NCBI GenBank assembly: GCA_963773195.1
Contig: CAVZAE010000005.1
Location: 806,001 to 870,000, forward strand
Length of the DNA stretch: 64,000 nucleotides
From: CAIWHR01 sp963773195
Lineage (GTDB): Bacteria; Pseudomonadota; Gammaproteobacteria; Burkholderiales; Casimicrobiaceae
Direction of reading: 5' to 3'
A model generated the notes under the pieces. It saw nothing but the letters and a program-made list of their open reading frames with translations, was not told the origin of the DNA and made no database searches. Positions 25,772-35,204 of this stretch are shown one piece after another. Made by a program: the position numbers and the translations under genes. Numbering within the stretch: position 1 is the first letter of the stretch; every line of letters starts with the position of its first letter.

Positions 25772-26740
25772 CTACGCGGCGCGGCGTGCCGCAGTCTCGT
25801 GGTTCTGGATGAAATAGTCCGGCGGCGGGGGCCCCCAGAGATAGAACGAATCTTCCGGCGGGCAATCGTGCGCAACCCAGTCGACATCCGCCGGGATGAA
25901 GTCGATATCGAACGAGTACTCGGCGAAGCTGCCCCACGGATCGCGCACGTAGTAGAAATAGTTCGAGCCGAGCACGTGTCGGCCCACGCCCCAACCATAG
26001 GCATGGCCCTTTGCCGTCATCTGCTCCATGCCCAGACCGACCTCGTCGACCGACCCGACGTCCCAGCTCGAATGGTGGAGGCCCGGGCCGTCCGACTTGG
26101 CGAAGGCGACCATGTGGTGGTCGCTCGCGTGCGCTCCGTACATGAACGCGATGCCGTCACCTGAGTGATCGGCAAGCCGCAGCCCGAGCGCATCGGCGTA
26201 GAACTTCCGGGACCGCAACACGTCGGACGTGAACAGGAGCGTATGCGAAAGCCGCCGCGGTCGCACCTTCGGCGCCTTCGAGCGCGCCGGTGCGGCCCCG
26301 GCACCGCTTGCGACGACCGCCGCCGCCGCCGGAACCGACTTGGTGGCCGGCGACACCTTCGGTGCCGCGAGCACGTGCACGAGCACGCCATCGGGATCGC
26401 GGAACCAGAGCCCCGACGACTCCGCCTGCGGATGCGCGTCGGCCTTCTTCACGCCGAGCTCGGCGAGGCGCGTCTCGAGTGCGCTCATGTCCTCGGCGAA
26501 CGCACCGAACGCGAGGTACTGGAGGCGCTTAACGGAGCCGCCGCGCAGCACCGTGCCCCAGCGATGCGAATGACCGAACGTATGTAGGTGCAGGCGGTCG
26601 TCGCGCCGCTGGACCTCGAGGCCGAAGTCGTCGTAGAACCGCGCGGCCGTGTCGAGGTCCGGGACCGAAAAGACGAAATGATCGAGCGAGTGCACCGCGG
26701 TGACGCCGGCGCGCCGCGCAGTCGCCGAATCAGCTGCCAT
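25772..26740 (-). CDS. VOC-superfamily extradiol dioxygenase-like protein
   Basis: A 322-residue protein with two vicinal-oxygen-chelate modules separated by an Ala/Pro linker (about residues 130-165). Likely metal ligands are His in LHHSSWDVG and Glu in SFAEYSFDID of the C-terminal module, plus His in SHTLLF, as in type I extradiol (catechol) dioxygenases. The start ATG 26738-26740 has a strong GAGGAGGAATC site. It lies 38 bp upstream of the ABC binding-protein gene, so the transporter may import an aromatic compound (inference). Confidence 0.85.
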   Translation of the reverse strand: MAADSATARRAGVTAVHSLDHFVFSVPDLDTAARFYDDFGLEVQRRDDRLHLHTFGHSHRWGTVLRGGSVKRLQYLAFGAFAEDMSALETRLAELGVKKADAHPQAESSGLWFRDPDGVLVHVLAAPKVSPATKSVPAAAAVVASGAGAAPARSKAPKVRPRRLSHTLLFTSDVLRSRKFYADALGLRLADHSGDGIAFMYGAHASDHHMVAFAKSDGPGLHHSSWDVGSVDEVGLGMEQMTAKGHAYGWGVGRHVLGSNYFYYVRDPWGSFAEYSFDIDFIPADVDWVAHDCPPEDSFYLWGPPPPDYFIQNHETAARRAA

Positions 26741-26822
26741 GATTCCTCCTCGTGCCTGACTTCTTGTGCGCCGATCATAGCACCCGAGGCGGGCGTACCA
26801 TAGCGGCGGCCGCCGGTCTCCG

Positions 26823-28151
26823 ATGACGCACGTCTTCCATCGCCAGCTCCGCACGATGCCGCCGATGGCGATCGGCGGACAAGGCGTTTGGATCGTCGAT
26901 GCGGAGGGCGAGCGCTATCTCGACGCATCCGGCGGCGCGGCGGTGTCCTGCCTGGGTCACGGGCAGGCCGATGTCCTCGCGGCAATGCACGCGCAGATCG
27001 ATCGGCTCGCCTACGCGCACACGAGTTTCTTCACCTCGGGGCCCGCTGAAGCGCTCGCCGACGAGCTCGTCCGCACTGCGCCCGCCGGCACGAGTCACGC
27101 GTATTTCGTGAGCGGCGGTTCCGAGGCAATCGAGGCCGCGCTCAAGATGGCGCGTCAGTACTACGTCGAGATCGGCGAGCCGGAGCGCAGCGTCTTCATC
27201 GGGCGCCGCCAAAGCTACCACGGCAATACGCTCGGAGCGCTTGCGGTCGGCGGCAACGCCTCGCGGCGCGCGCAGTTCGCGCCCCTCCTGATCGACGTCA
27301 AGCACGTCGCGCCCTGTTACGCGTACCGCGAGCGGCACGAGGACGAGAGCGAAGCGGCCTACGGCGCACGGCTCGCGGCCGAGCTCGACGCGACCATCCG
27401 CGACTGCGGCGAGCGGCGCGTGATCGCCTTCGTCGCTGAAACGGTCGGCGGCGCGACCTCGGGCGCACTCCTGCCGGTGCCCGGCTACTTCAAGCGGGTG
27501 CGCGAGGTCTGCGACCGCCATGGTGTGCTGCTGATCCTGGACGAAGTGATGTGCGGGATGGGCCGCACCGGGACGCTGCACGCGTGCGCGCAGGAAGGGA
27601 TCGCGCCCGACCTCCTCACTATCGCGAAAGGTCTCGGCGGCGGCTACCAGCCCATCGGCGCGGTGCTCGCGCAGAAGAAGGTCGTCGATGCCATGTCCGC
27701 GGGCACCGGCTTCTTCCAGCACGGCCACACCTACCTCGGTCACCCCGTCGCCTGCGCCGCGGCGCTGGCGGTGCAGAAGGTCATCGAGCGCGACGGGTTG
27801 CTCGCGCAGGTCCGCGCGCGCGGCGCTACACTGGGCGCGCAGCTCCGTGCACGATTCGCCGCGCATTCGCACGTCGGCGACGTCCGCGGCCGCGGGCTCT
27901 TCTTCGGCATCGAGCTCGTCCGCGACCGCGCGACCAAGGCGCCGTTCGCTCCCGCGCAAAAGCTCCACGCCCGGATCAAGCGCGAGGCGATGGCGCGGGG
28001 GCTCCTGGTGTATCCGATGGGTGGCACTGTCGACGGTCGGCTGGGTGACCACGTGCTGCTTGCCCCGCCCTTCATCGTCACCGACGACGAGCTCGGCGTC
28101 ATCGTCGAGCGACTCGGTGCAGCGATCGACGCCGCGATCGCAACCGTGTAA
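26823..28151 (+). CDS. Class III aminotransferase
   Basis: A 442-residue PLP-dependent fold-type I aminotransferase. Seen: YFVSGGSEAIEAALKMARQYY for phosphate binding, LILDEVMCGMGRTG with the Asp that pairs with the pyridine N, and LLTIAKGLGGGYQPIGAVL with the PLP-binding Lys. The closest families act on beta-alanine, taurine, putrescine or diamines; the substrate is unresolved. It is divergent from the dioxygenase-like gene and followed 21 bp later by a racemase-family gene. Confidence 0.9.
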   Translation: MTHVFHRQLRTMPPMAIGGQGVWIVDAEGERYLDASGGAAVSCLGHGQADVLAAMHAQIDRLAYAHTSFFTSGPAEALADELVRTAPAGTSHAYFVSGGSEAIEAALKMARQYYVEIGEPERSVFIGRRQSYHGNTLGALAVGGNASRRAQFAPLLIDVKHVAPCYAYRERHEDESEAAYGARLAAELDATIRDCGERRVIAFVAETVGGATSGALLPVPGYFKRVREVCDRHGVLLILDEVMCGMGRTGTLHACAQEGIAPDLLTIAKGLGGGYQPIGAVLAQKKVVDAMSAGTGFFQHGHTYLGHPVACAAALAVQKVIERDGLLAQVRARGATLGAQLRARFAAHSHVGDVRGRGLFFGIELVRDRATKAPFAPAQKLHARIKREAMARGLLVYPMGGTVDGRLGDHVLLAPPFIVTDDELGVIVERLGAAIDAAIATV

Positions 28152-28172
28152 AGCGACCGGCCGACGCGACGC

Positions 28173-28841
28173 ATGTCCGGAGCTCCGCCGCGCATCGCGC
28201 TGATCCACGCGCTCGCGCACTCCATCGCGCCGGTCAACGCCGAGCTCGACCGGGCATGGCCCGGCGCGCTGCGGATGAATCTGCTCGACGACAGCTTGTC
28301 CACGGACCTCGCGGCCAACCCGGCCGGACTCGATGACGCGATGACCGCGCGGTTCATCGCGCTCGCCGACTATGTCGTCGGCACCGGCGGGCGCGGGATC
28401 CTTTTCACGTGCTCGGCGTTCGGTCCGTGTATCGACGCCGTGGCCCGACGCTGGCCCGGGATTCCCGTACTGAAACCCAACGAGGCGATGATCGCCGATG
28501 CGGTGAAGGCCGGGCGCCGCATCGGGCTCGTCGCGTCGTTCGCGCCGACGCTCGCCTCGATGCCGTCGGAATTTCCCGCCGGCCTGACGGTGGTGCCCGT
28601 ACTTGCTGACGGCGCGCTCGACGCTCTCACGTTCGGTGATCATGCGTTGCACGACAAACTCGTCGTGCAGGCCGCGCAACGCGCCGAGAAGCAGGGCTGC
28701 GACGTCGTCGCGCTCGCGCAGTTCAGCCTCGCGCGCGCCGCGGGTACGGTCGAGCGAGCCGTGCGCGTCCCGGTGCTGACGACCGTCGGCAGCGCGGTGC
28801 GCCTTCTGCGCGAACGAGTTGAACGGCCGGCGGTGGGCTGA
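28173..28841 (+). CDS. Aspartate/glutamate racemase-family protein
   Basis: A 222-residue protein of the Asp/Glu/hydantoin racemase superfamily. Two cysteine/thiol-type positions can be sought: ILFTCSAFGPCID near residues 75-87 carries the first catalytic Cys, but the second half has VVALAQFSLARA where a Cys would be expected, so it may be a single-Cys variant such as a decarboxylase or isomerase. It probably shares a transcript with the aminotransferase. Confidence 0.78.
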   Translation: MSGAPPRIALIHALAHSIAPVNAELDRAWPGALRMNLLDDSLSTDLAANPAGLDDAMTARFIALADYVVGTGGRGILFTCSAFGPCIDAVARRWPGIPVLKPNEAMIADAVKAGRRIGLVASFAPTLASMPSEFPAGLTVVPVLADGALDALTFGDHALHDKLVVQAAQRAEKQGCDVVALAQFSLARAAGTVERAVRVPVLTTVGSAVRLLRERVERPAVG

Positions 28842-28890
28842 TACGCTTGCCCTTAACCCACACCCTAGATGTGAGATTCAGGAGGGCCCC

Positions 28891-29883
28891 ATGCGCGCTG
28901 GATCGCTTGTGAAGCGGGGTCTGGTCTGGCTGTTCGCGTTCGCTTGCCTCGCGTCGCCGCCGCAGGCAGCATTTGCCCAGAAGGCCACGAAGGTCTGGCA
29001 CATCGGGCTCTGCCACGTTGGCCTCGACCACGAGCCGCCCGGCCTCCACACGCTGCACAAGGCGCTCAACGATATGGGCTACGTCGACGGCCGCAACCTG
29101 CGCTTCGATTGGCGCAACCAGGCAGACGCAGCCGCGGCCGCCGCGACCATCAAGGAGTGGGTCGCGACTCCGGTCGATCTGATCGTGGGGTTCGAGGATC
29201 AGTGCGTCAGTGCGGCCAAGGCCGCGACGTCGAAGATTCCAATCGTGTTCGTGCAGATCTACGATCCGCAAGCCGCCGGATTCATCCAGAGCCTTGCGCG
29301 GCCGGGAGGCAATATCACCGGTCCCGTTGCGAACCTCAAGCTCCTCGATAAGCGGCTCCAGCTTCTGCAGGAAATCGATCCCAAGGTTCAGCGCATTCTC
29401 GTGCTGTACGACGGACGCGATCGGTTCTCCGCGGGCGAGCGCGCGCTCGCCCGCCAAGCGGCGGAATCGCTCAGATTGACGCTTGTCGAGCGTGACGCGG
29501 GGACCGAAGCCGATCTCAGGCGCGTTTTCGCCGGTCTCAAGGCGGGCGAGGTCGACGCGGTCATCGTGGCTTCGCCGCACCTGCAGACCAACCATCCGCA
29601 TCTCATCATCGATCTCAGCGAAAGGGCGCGGCTTCCGGTGGTCGGACATAGGGAAGCGTGGGTCGACTGGGGCGCGCTGGTGTCCTACTCCACGGACGGC
29701 GAGTCCGCGGGTCCGGTGGCTGCGCGCTACATCGACAAGATCTTCAAGGGCGCGAAGCCCGCGGACCTGCCGGTCGAGGAGCTCTCGACGACCGTCCTGG
29801 CAGTGAACTTCAAGCGCGCACGCGAGCTCGGCCTTACCGTCCCGCCGGCGGTGAAGATGCGGACGGACCACAAGGTCGAATGA
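28891..29883 (+). CDS. ABC-type substrate-binding protein (TrpX/DUF534 family)
   Basis: A 330-residue secreted protein. A signal peptide ends near AAFAQ. The mature sequence KVWHIGLCHVGLDHEPPG, GYVDGRNLRFDWRNQ, FVQIYDPQAAGFIQSLARPGGNITG matches the ABC-substrate-binding family often called TrpX-like. ATG 28891 follows AGGAGGGCCCC. No permease or ATPase follows; the next genes are two lipoproteins. The ligand is unknown. Confidence 0.88.
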   Translation: MRAGSLVKRGLVWLFAFACLASPPQAAFAQKATKVWHIGLCHVGLDHEPPGLHTLHKALNDMGYVDGRNLRFDWRNQADAAAAAATIKEWVATPVDLIVGFEDQCVSAAKAATSKIPIVFVQIYDPQAAGFIQSLARPGGNITGPVANLKLLDKRLQLLQEIDPKVQRILVLYDGRDRFSAGERALARQAAESLRLTLVERDAGTEADLRRVFAGLKAGEVDAVIVASPHLQTNHPHLIIDLSERARLPVVGHREAWVDWGALVSYSTDGESAGPVAARYIDKIFKGAKPADLPVEELSTTVLAVNFKRARELGLTVPPAVKMRTDHKVE

Positions 29884-30078
29884 CGACCTCAGTGCCTGGA
29901 GCGGCCCTCCAAGCGGGCGGCTGAGGGAGCCGGGATCCCGCCCCGCGAGGGCGGTCCCGCCATGCGCCCGCGCTGGACGCGCTCCCGGTCCTGCGGCAGA
30001 GTTGCGGTCCCTCCTCGGATAGGTTGGCCGAATGCGAGGTGGGGCTCGTTGTCCAACCGATTGCACAGGGAGGTCGTC

Positions 30079-30528
30079 ATGAAGAAGTCGCTCGTCATCG
30101 TGGCCGGGCTTTGTGCGCTTCTCACGGCGTGCGCTGACATGCGCAAGTTCTATACCGAAGAGCAGCCGCGCACGAAGGGATACTCGCTCGCGTTCGTCTC
30201 GCCGCCGAATCCGACTGCCCCCAACATCTTCATCGTCGACGACAAGTGGATCGTCGTCGACCAGGAGCCGGTTCGGCCGCCCGGGTATCAGCAGGGCGAT
30301 CCGATCACAATCTACTGGGCTCTCCCGGACGGGGGAAACTACAAATTTCAGCAGCACGGAATCGAAATCGCGCAACATCCCAGCTTCTGCAACCCCGTCT
30401 CGGACTACGTCTTCAGGTGCGCCTATCCCCGGCCAATGCCGGGCACGGTCTACAAGTACGCGATCCGGGTGAGGAACGACGCCACCCATACCAATCTCAC
30501 AGACCTGGATCCGACCATCTGGAACTAG
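30079..30528 (+). CDS. Putative lipoprotein, unknown function
   Basis: A 149-residue protein, not recognised. MKKSLVIVAGLCALLTAC is a lipoprotein signal with lipobox LTAC (Cys18). The mature part is acidic and aromatic with two further cysteines (SFCNPV and FRCAYP) that could form a disulfide. ATG 30079 follows GGGAGGTCGTC. The 195-bp gap upstream holds only imperfect GC-rich hairpins. It lies 30 bp upstream of another small lipoprotein. Confidence 0.75.
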   Translation: MKKSLVIVAGLCALLTACADMRKFYTEEQPRTKGYSLAFVSPPNPTAPNIFIVDDKWIVVDQEPVRPPGYQQGDPITIYWALPDGGNYKFQQHGIEIAQHPSFCNPVSDYVFRCAYPRPMPGTVYKYAIRVRNDATHTNLTDLDPTIWN

Positions 30529-30558
30529 GACACGCTAACGCAATCGGGGAGGAGCAGC

Positions 30559-31002
30559 ATGCAACTGAAAATCATGGCGTTCATCATTAGTTCCGCGTTC
30601 GCGCTGGAGGCATGCGGGCAGCAGGAATCGATGCCCGGGGCAGGAGCGCTTCCGTGCAACGCGGGTGTCTGCAAGGCAGAAGTCACGGTCGCGAACAACG
30701 ATTGCTCGAACGCGGCCAACATCAAGGTCAGCCCCGATCCACTACCGGTGCCGAAGGGCAATCCCAATAACATCGAGTGGACGGTCCAGGACGGCTTCAC
30801 GTGGGTGGCGGCGCCCGGTGGCATTACGTCGCTCCCACCAGGCATCTTCACGGATCACCAGGTCACGGGCAACGGGAAAAAGTACAAACTGCACGACGCC
30901 AACCCCGAACAGGTGGCCACGTCGCACAAGTATGACGTCCACCTGCAGAAGAATGGCGTGGCTTGCGCCGTCAAGGATCCGACGATCCGCAACGGCTCTT
31001 AG
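30559..31002 (+). CDS. Putative small lipoprotein, unknown function
   Basis: A 147-residue protein, not recognised. A short signal ends in ALEAC (lipobox-like, Cys19). Four further cysteines occur (LPCNAGVCK, NDCSN, VACAV), suggesting disulfides in the periplasm. ATG 30559 follows GGGGAGGAGCAGC, a strong ribosome-binding site. It is convergent with the large cyclase regulator, whose stop is 6 bp away. Confidence 0.72.
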   Translation: MQLKIMAFIISSAFALEACGQQESMPGAGALPCNAGVCKAEVTVANNDCSNAANIKVSPDPLPVPKGNPNNIEWTVQDGFTWVAAPGGITSLPPGIFTDHQVTGNGKKYKLHDANPEQVATSHKYDVHLQKNGVACAVKDPTIRNGS

Positions 31003-31008
31003 CGGCAC

Positions 31009-33642
31009 TCAGGCGGGGTCGGCGAGCCAGCGCCGCACATCCGCGAGCGCGTCGGCGTAGGGAACGAGCCGACCTTCGCCGACCGCCGCAGAGAACCCCG
31101 CGCCGAGACTCGCCTGCGCGGCGGCGATGTGCGGCCCGAGGAAAGCCTCGTCCGCGGGGTCGCGGTGCATGCCCGTAAGCGCATTCTGCGATTCGGCTGC
31201 TCCGAAGAGGCGCGCGGCGCGGGCCCAGTCCCGCTCGAACGAAGCCAATCCCGCGCAGACCTCGATCAGGCTCTGCCCGACCGGCTTCGAGCCGATCTCG
31301 CCCGCGATCGCATCGACCTCGACCAGCGCCTTGCGCGCGCTCGCGCCCTGCCCGCGGCCTATGTAGACCATCGCCACGTTGAGGAGCGCCAGCGCCGTGC
31401 TTTCCCGGTCGCCGATCTCGCGAAGCATGGCGACGACCTGCTCGTAGAGCGGCTCCGCGACGTCGAGGGCCCCTTCGATCCGATGGAATTGCGCCAGCGC
31501 GTTCAGCGCAGCCGCGACGTCGCGCCGCCCTGCGTGCCTCCGCGCGAGATCGAGCGCCTCCTCGTAGGCAGCGCGTGCACCGGGTCGGTCGCCGAGCCCG
31601 AGAAGCGCCAACCCAAGCGGCTGCAGGATATCGGCCGCGCTGCGCACGTCCCCCATCTCTCGAGCGATCGCGAGGCCTTCCTCCAGTACCGGTCGCGCCT
31701 CCTCGTAGCGGCCCATGAAGCAGCAGATCTGCCCAGCGTCGAAGAGTGCCCGGCTGCGCGCGCTGCTGCGGATTTGCGCGCCCGGGCGCGCCAGCGCATC
31801 CCGCATCATCCGCAGCGCGAGCTCGGGCATGCCGCGGGTCAGCAGGTAGGACTTGGTCGCATGCATGAGCCGCAATCCCAGTGCGGCGCCATCGGGTGAG
31901 GTGCCGCACCATTCGTGCACCAGCAGGAGGTTCTCGCGCTCGAGATCGAATCGCGCGTACCAGGCGGCCTGCTGCGGGCCGAGAAGCGCCGGCTGTCCCC
32001 GTTCGGCGAACTCGAGGTAATGCGCGGCGTGCCGCGCGCGAAGCGTGTCCGCATCGCCCGAGGCCGCGAGGCATTCCTGCGCGTATTGCCGAACCGTCTC
32101 CAGCATCCGGTATCGCCCGCTCTCGCGATCGAGCACAATCAGAGACTTTTCGACCAGCTGCGCGAGCAGGTCAAGAACCGCGGTCCGGTCGAGGACACCG
32201 CCGCCGGCAACCGCTTCCGCGGCCTCGAGCGTGAACCCCCCCGCGAACACAGCGAGACGATGGAACAGAACCCGCTCGACATCGTCGAGCAGGTCATAGC
32301 TCCAGTCGATCAGCGCCCGCAGCGTCTGCTGGCGCGGCAGCGCCGTGCGATCTCCGCCCGTGAGCAGACGGAACCGATCGGTCAGCCGCGCGGCGATCTG
32401 CTCGACCGAAAGGGCGCGCACGCGAGCCGCCGCAAGCTCGAGCGCGAGCGGAATGCCATCGAGGCGCTGACAGATGCCGGCGATCGCCGACGCATTGTCG
32501 TCGGTGACGTGAAACGCGGGCTGCGCCGCACGCGCGCGTTCGACGAACAGCCGCGCCGCCGCGAACTGCTCGAGCGTGTCGCGCATGAACGTGCGGAACG
32601 CATCGGGAACTGGCAGCGGGGGCACGGGAAACGTGGCTTCGCCGCGGATGTGCAGCGGCTCGCGGCTCGATGCGAGGATCTTCGGCTGGACCCCCGCCTG
32701 CAAAAGTTCGGTCGCGAGCTCGGCGCACGCCTGCAGTAGATGCTCGCAGTTGTCGAGCACGATCAGCACGCGACGGTCCTTGACGAACCGCGCCAGGGCC
32801 TCGGCGACCGTTCCCCCGGGCTGCTCCTTTACGCCTACGACGGAAGCCACCGCCTGGGGGACGAGCCTTGGATCGGTCAACGACGCGAGCTCGACCAGCC
32901 AGACTCCGTCCGGGTACTGGTCCATCACGCTGGCGGCGACCTGTAGCGACAGCCGCGTTTTGCCAATGCCGCCGGCGCCCGTCAACGTGACGAGGCGGGT
33001 CTTCGCCAAGAGCTGCACGACCTCGGCGAGCTCGCGCTCGCGGCCCACGAACGAGGTCAGCGCCTGCGGCAAATTATGCGGTGTTGCCGTCAGCGCCCGC
33101 AGCGCGGGGAACTCCGCGCGCAGCTCAGGGTGCACGACCTGATAGACGCGCTCGCCGCTGGCGAGGTCGCGCAGCCGCACCTCGCCCAGGTCGCGGAGGA
33201 CGACACCCTCGGGCATGCGCGCAGCAACCAGTGCGGCCACCGTCTGTGACAGCAGGATCTGGCCGCCATGGGCCATCGCCATGATGCGGGCCGCGCGGTT
33301 GACGGAACGTCCGAAGTAGTCGTCGTCCCGTTCCTGCTCGACGCCCGCGTGCAAGCCTGAGCGCGCGGTGAGTGCGATACCGCCCTTCGCCACGGTGTCT
33401 GCGAGCGCTCGCTGCAGCGCGATGACTGCCGTGACGGCGTCGAGCGGATCGTCGAACGCGGCGTGCATGCCGTCACCCAGCATCTTTACAACGCGCCCGC
33501 GATACTCGGCGACCGCGGCGCGACAAATCGCGTCGTGGCCCTCCATCGCGCTGCGCATGCGCTCGGGCTCCTCCTCCCAGAGGCGGGAGCTGCCCTCGAT
33601 GTCGGTGAACAGGAAGGTGACGACGCCCGGGCTCGTGGGCAT
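31009..33642 (-). CDS. Class III adenylate/guanylate cyclase-ATPase-TPR regulator
   Basis: About 877 residues. Residues 1-180 form a class III nucleotidyl cyclase domain: VTFLFTDIEGSSRLWE with a metal-binding Asp, VKMLGDGMHAAFDD, and GRSVNRAARI. Residues 200-480 are an NTPase of the AfsR/NB-ARC type with Walker A TGAGGIGKT and Walker B VLIVLDNCEHLL. The C-terminal 350 residues are helical TPR-like repeats. Such proteins sense an unknown signal and may make a cyclic nucleotide. ATG 33640-33642 (MPTSPGVVTF) is favoured; an in-frame ATG at 33702 is possible. Confidence 0.88.
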   Translation of the reverse strand: MPTSPGVVTFLFTDIEGSSRLWEEEPERMRSAMEGHDAICRAAVAEYRGRVVKMLGDGMHAAFDDPLDAVTAVIALQRALADTVAKGGIALTARSGLHAGVEQERDDDYFGRSVNRAARIMAMAHGGQILLSQTVAALVAARMPEGVVLRDLGEVRLRDLASGERVYQVVHPELRAEFPALRALTATPHNLPQALTSFVGRERELAEVVQLLAKTRLVTLTGAGGIGKTRLSLQVAASVMDQYPDGVWLVELASLTDPRLVPQAVASVVGVKEQPGGTVAEALARFVKDRRVLIVLDNCEHLLQACAELATELLQAGVQPKILASSREPLHIRGEATFPVPPLPVPDAFRTFMRDTLEQFAAARLFVERARAAQPAFHVTDDNASAIAGICQRLDGIPLALELAAARVRALSVEQIAARLTDRFRLLTGGDRTALPRQQTLRALIDWSYDLLDDVERVLFHRLAVFAGGFTLEAAEAVAGGGVLDRTAVLDLLAQLVEKSLIVLDRESGRYRMLETVRQYAQECLAASGDADTLRARHAAHYLEFAERGQPALLGPQQAAWYARFDLERENLLLVHEWCGTSPDGAALGLRLMHATKSYLLTRGMPELALRMMRDALARPGAQIRSSARSRALFDAGQICCFMGRYEEARPVLEEGLAIAREMGDVRSAADILQPLGLALLGLGDRPGARAAYEEALDLARRHAGRRDVAAALNALAQFHRIEGALDVAEPLYEQVVAMLREIGDRESTALALLNVAMVYIGRGQGASARKALVEVDAIAGEIGSKPVGQSLIEVCAGLASFERDWARAARLFGAAESQNALTGMHRDPADEAFLGPHIAAAQASLGAGFSAAVGEGRLVPYADALADVRRWLADPA

Positions 33643-33816
33643 GGGGTGCGTCCGGCGCGCGGTGCGTTTGGGCTCGGGATCGGTAGAAAGCCAGATTACC
33701 ATTTCACTCGTTCGGGACGGCCAAGCGGCCTTGCCCTTGCCCGGCCCCCACCCGTGGCATGATGCAGGTGCGGCCATACCCGGCCGAGTCTGCTTCCCGC
33801 CGCTCACGGAGCCCCT

Positions 33817-34224
33817 ATGTCCAAAATATTCGTTGCGCTCCTCGCTGCCGTGGTCCTGTTCACCGCTGCCGGAGCCTCGCTTGCGCAGCAACCCGTGGCC
33901 CCTCCGTCGAATATCAAGCGCACACCGCTGCAGAAGGTCGACATCCCGGGCACGGCCTACGAGACGGTCACCGCGATCGCCGAGGTCGCGCCCGGCGCCA
34001 ACGCGGGGCGGCACACGCATCCCGGACCCGAAACCGGCTACGTCATCGAAGGCGACATGGTGCTGATGATCGACGGCCAGCCGGCAAAGCCGCTCAAGGC
34101 CGGCGATTCCTACCAGATTCCCACGGGCGCCGTGCACGACGTGAAGGCCGGCGACAAGGGCATGAAGGTGATGGCCGTGTACATGGTCGAGAAGGGCAAG
34201 CCGATCGCGTCCCCGGCTCCCTAG
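33817..34224 (+). CDS. Secreted cupin-domain protein
   Basis: A 135-residue protein with a signal peptide (MSKIFVALLAAVVLFTAAGASLAQ) and one cupin barrel. The metal-site pattern is GRHTHPGPETGYVIEGD, with two His and a Glu, followed by QIPTGAVHDVKAG with the distal His. Similar small periplasmic cupins have no fixed function. It is divergent from the cyclase regulator. Confidence 0.85.
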   Translation: MSKIFVALLAAVVLFTAAGASLAQQPVAPPSNIKRTPLQKVDIPGTAYETVTAIAEVAPGANAGRHTHPGPETGYVIEGDMVLMIDGQPAKPLKAGDSYQIPTGAVHDVKAGDKGMKVMAVYMVEKGKPIASPAP

Positions 34225-34264
34225 GTCTTGCTCGCTACCCGGGCGCCTCGCGACCGCGCGGGTC

Positions 34265-34651
34265 ATGCCGATCCGCATCGTCCGCCTCGGTTCGCCGCGG
34301 CATCCGCAGGAGGGACTGCGGATCGGTACGGTGCGCCGGCCGCCGCGCGGCGTGCCGAAGCGGGAGTTCGCCAAGCGCAATTTCTACGACGTGTGGTTGC
34401 CCAACCTCGCGCCGAGCGAGCCGCTGCTCAAGCGGGCATTGAGCGCCGACGACGCACGCGCGTGGGCGTCGTTCAAGCGCGCGTTCGCGGCCGAGATGAA
34501 AGCCGCGGAGGCGAGCCGCGTGCTCGATCTGCTCGCGGCGCTTTCGCACAGGACCCACTTGTCCGTGGGTTGCTATTGCCCCGACGAGTCGCGCTGCCAC
34601 CGCTCGGTGCTGCGCGCATTGCTCGCCAAGCGCGGCGCCGACATCATCTGA
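34265..34651 (+). CDS. DUF488 family protein
   Basis: A 128-residue cytosolic protein. IRIGTVRRPPRGVPK, YDVWLPNLAPS and the Cys-containing SVGCYCPDESRCHRSVL block are characteristic of DUF488 (YeaO-like) proteins, of unknown function. It starts 40 bp after the cupin gene on the same strand. Confidence 0.85.
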   Translation: MPIRIVRLGSPRHPQEGLRIGTVRRPPRGVPKREFAKRNFYDVWLPNLAPSEPLLKRALSADDARAWASFKRAFAAEMKAAEASRVLDLLAALSHRTHLSVGCYCPDESRCHRSVLRALLAKRGADII

Positions 34652-34943
34652 CGCACTTCTCTTCGTATTTCGCCACGGCCCCGGCGGGAAGCCCCGCCGG
34701 GTGGCCGCGACTGCTGACCGCGACACGTGCCGGCCACGTGCCGCGGCGGCGATCCCGCAACATCGGTTAGGCGCACCGCGCACGGCACGCGAAATCGCCG
34801 TCCTGCCGCCGTTCGCACGGCGTCCTCTCGCTGCCCTTCGCACTACACGAACCAGCTCGCGACATGCACCACGAGCACGGCGCGCCGGGTCCACACCCAC
34901 GCGCGCCACAACCACCGGACTCCTGGGCGCTCGCACCACTGCC

Positions 34944-35162
34944 TCACGTCGCGCCAGAACGCCCAAGCGCGACTTCCCACTCCCGTTGCGACGCTTCGCG
35001 CCATGGCGCCTCGCGGATCCGCGCACGCGCGTCTTCCGCCGCCGCGACATGCACCCGCATGCCGTCGGCGCTCATCCAATACGCCCCATCGGGTCCTGCC
35101 CGCACGAACTCGAAGTCCCGAAGCACGTACGGTCTTGCGAAATTTTCGTTGACTCGCTTCAT
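34944..35162 (-). CDS. Small hypothetical protein (72 aa)
   Basis: MKRVNENFARPYVLRDFEF followed by a compact acidic segment (YWMSADGMRVHVAAAEDARARI) looks like real protein rather than antisense sequence, and GAGGGACGGACC precedes the ATG at 35160-35162. No family was recognised. In another frame just past its stop the minus strand encodes a Trp/Val-rich, membrane-like tail (WLWRAWVWTRRAVLVVHVAS, ending at 34843), so the gene may be frame-broken. The 34652-34943 stretch otherwise shows only GC-rich palindromes. Confidence 0.4.
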   Translation of the reverse strand: MKRVNENFARPYVLRDFEFVRAGPDGAYWMSADGMRVHVAAAEDARARIREAPWREASQREWEVALGRSGAT

Positions 35163-35204
35163 GGTCCGTCCCTCGCGTTGTCTCACTCGCGGCGCCGGAC
35201 AATG

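Noticed and set aside
33643..34380. Minus-strand extension of the cyclase regulator to 34380
   Set aside because: It runs antisense through the cupin and into the DUF488 gene; the cyclase domain begins at MPTSPGVVTF.
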